From assembly GCF_013402875.1 (NCBI RefSeq), contig NZ_CP058579.1, forward strand, positions 1,612,001 to 1,676,000: a stretch of DNA of 64,000 nt, read 5' to 3'. The notes beneath the pieces were generated by a model. It saw only the letters and a list, made by a program, of their open reading frames with translations, did not search any database and was not told the DNA's origin. Below, piece by piece: positions 62,657 through 64,000 of the stretch. A program made the position numbers and the translations under genes. Each line of letters begins with the position of its first letter. The stretch's first letter is position 1. This DNA comes from Halorarum salinum (GTDB lineage Archaea; Halobacteriota; Halobacteria; Halobacteriales; Haloferacaceae).

Positions 62657-63529
62657 ATGGAACTTCGCCGGTTCGTCCGGGGCAACGTCGAGTGGTCGCG
62701 GCTGGAGGCGATCGCCCGCGACCTCGCCGAGCGGTACGGCCCCGGCGAGGCCCGCGTCCGCTTCCTCGAGGCGGACAACTGGCTCTCGACGCCGTTCGTC
62801 CTCGAGGTCGGCGACGACGAGTACTTCGTGAAGGTCATCTCGAGGCAGAACTCGCTCGTCCACGCGCTGTTCACCACCGGCCGGAACCTCGGGGCGTTCA
62901 CCTCCGGGACGGAGGGGTTCTTCGAGCACTTCGGCACCCCCTACCAGATGGCCCAGCACGAACTCGAGGCGACCGAGCGGATGCGCGAGGTCGGGCTGAA
63001 CGCCCCCGAACCGGTCGAGGCGCTGGAGATGGACGGCCTCGGCGTGCTCGTGCTGGAGTACCTCCCCGCCTTCCGCCCGCTGGACGAACTCGACGTCGCG
63101 GACGCGCGGGACCTGGCGCCCGAACTGTTCCGGGCGCTCAACGTGATGCACGAGCACGGACTCGCCCACGGCGACCTCCGGGCCGAGAACGTCCTCGTCC
63201 TCGACGGCGAGATCTACCTCATCGACGCGACGAACGTCCGCGGGGCGGGTGAGGACGAGGAGGAGGGGCCGACCGCCTCGAAGCACGCGGGCGAGGACGC
63301 CCGCCGATACGACCTCGCGTGCGGGCTCGCTGCGCTGGAACCGCTGGTCGGCGCCCCGGCGGCCGTCGAGGCGGCGCTGTCGGCCTACCCGATGGCGGAC
63401 CTGCTGGACGCCCTGGAGTATCTCGACTTCGTCCGCGTGCGTCCGGACCACGACTTCGACGGCCCGGCGCTGAAGGGGGAGATCGAGAAGCGGGCCGACG
63501 CGGACGAGGGGCCTCCTGCCGCGCCGTAG
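62657..63529 (+). CDS. RIO-like serine/threonine protein kinase
   Basis: The 290-aa protein has a small-lobe segment EVGDDEYFVKVISRQNSL (a likely ATP-site Lys), a hinge region GVLVLEYLPAFRPLDEL and the catalytic loop HGDLRAENVLVLDGEIYLIDATNV, where HGD and the metal-binding Asp match the RIO/atypical kinase pattern rather than HRD. Such kinases are usually involved in ribosome maturation or regulation. It is shorter than the classic Rio1/Rio2 with an acidic C-terminal tail. TATA-like TTTTATTG precedes ATG 62657 by about 30 nt. Confidence 0.88.
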   Translation: MELRRFVRGNVEWSRLEAIARDLAERYGPGEARVRFLEADNWLSTPFVLEVGDDEYFVKVISRQNSLVHALFTTGRNLGAFTSGTEGFFEHFGTPYQMAQHELEATERMREVGLNAPEPVEALEMDGLGVLVLEYLPAFRPLDELDVADARDLAPELFRALNVMHEHGLAHGDLRAENVLVLDGEIYLIDATNVRGAGEDEEEGPTASKHAGEDARRYDLACGLAALEPLVGAPAAVEAALSAYPMADLLDALEYLDFVRVRPDHDFDGPALKGEIEKRADADEGPPAAP

Positions 63530-63633
63530 CCGAGCACGTCGTAGCCGGGCGCGTTGAAGCCGAGTACCTCGCCGTCCCCGGAATCCGGCGCACGCCCCGG
63601 TTTCGACTCCGGGGGCGTCGGTTCCGCCGACCG

Positions 63634-64000
63634 TCAGTCCATCTCGCGGACGTCGATGGTGACCGGTTCGTCGGCGTGCTCCCCCTCGTCCCCGGACTCG
63701 ACGCCGAGGAACTCCTCGATGGTCGCGACGTTCCACTTGTTCGCCTTCCAGTAAGCGTCGAACAGCACGCCCACGACCGGGACGGAGCCGCCGACCGCGT
63801 CCACCGTGACGTTCGCCAGCATCTTCACGATCGTCGTGAGCGGGACGCCGAGGTTCGCGGCCTCGGCGACGATGTACAGCGAGATGCCCGCCGCGACCGC
63901 GTCGCCGGCGCCCGGGACGGCGCCGAGAATCGGGTCGAGGCCGACCTTGAACGAGGTGCCGGGCACGCGCACCGCCTCGTCCATCAGACCCGCGACGGTT
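63634..64000 (-). CDS. DUF4112 family membrane protein (5' end cut by window edge)
   Basis: The frame is open to the end of the window (upstream residues read TVAGL before the Met at 63984), so the true start is outside. The visible 120 or so residues contain the DUF4112 core: MDEAVRVPGTSFKVGLDPILG, PGAGDAVAAGISLYIVAEA and VGGSVPVVGVLFDAYWKANKWN, then an acidic C-terminal tail. The family is widespread and uncharacterised; it is predicted to be membrane-associated. Confidence 0.9.
   Translation of the reverse strand, partial: TVAGLMDEAVRVPGTSFKVGLDPILGAVPGAGDAVAAGISLYIVAEAANLGVPLTTIVKMLANVTVDAVGGSVPVVGVLFDAYWKANKWNVATIEEFLGVESGDEGEHADEPVTIDVREMD

Overview
The window is about 70% G+C and nearly every predicted protein is acidic (Asp/Glu-rich). 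It carries an archaeal complex I cluster with a split NuoJ, HalOD1, HTH_10 (Bat-type) and Lrp regulators, Tat-type signal peptides, and TATA-like boxes about 25-33 nt upstream of start codons with no leader. Together these place it on the chromosome of a halophilic archaeon (class Halobacteria). The genus cannot be fixed from the sequence. No rRNA, tRNA, CRISPR array, transposase or phage gene was recognised.

Layout. 1-5678: distal half of the respiratory complex I operon (nuoJ2-K-L-M-N), with touching or overlapping frames. 5679-6196: non-coding, with a hairpin-bounded repeat. 6197-15076: beta-helix (NosD-like) protein, acyl-CoA ligase, K+ channel with RCK domains, membrane protein, aldo/keto reductase, MscS channel and two further membrane proteins. 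15262-23827: AhpD-like protein, divergent copper pair (copZ-like / copA), VOC protein, a frameshifted alpha/beta hydrolase, a nickel transporter divergent from nikR, a flavin reductase and a zinc ribbon. 23989-33583: RCK-DHH phosphoesterase, CBS-ParB protein, secreted subtilase, second aldo/keto reductase, CDGSH protein, a lone cytochrome oxidase subunit III, and several small zinc proteins. 33727-41761: a large two-domain protein of unknown role, wHTH regulator, purA, lipoprotein, HalOD1 plus a mini zinc protein, Lrp regulator, Trm112. 41815-48808: cbiX with a DR2241-type partner, then an arsenic cluster (ArsN2-like acetyltransferase, small membrane protein, arsM, arsR), then an HTH_10 regulator. 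48894-64000: frameshifted epimerase, cysS, tandem UspA, DUF357, thioredoxin reductase-like protein, ZIP transporter, M24 peptidase, PfkB kinase, 7TM-PAS histidine kinase, acyl-CoA dehydrogenase, RIO-like kinase and a partial DUF4112 protein.

How it fits together. The region is mostly chromosomal housekeeping and stress physiology. Metal and metalloid handling recurs: copper efflux, NikR-linked nickel transport, cobalt chelation by CbiX, a ZIP transporter and arsenic methylation. Several of these sites carry a palindrome or repeat that looks like an operator. The least explained items are a family of hairpin-bounded intergenic repeats whose outer stem covaries between copies, the 755-aa protein at 33727, the RCK-DHH / CBS-ParB gene pair, a perfect inverted repeat at 44420, and a possible structured RNA downstream of an orphan TATA box at 40654. 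Two genes each carry a single-base frameshift.
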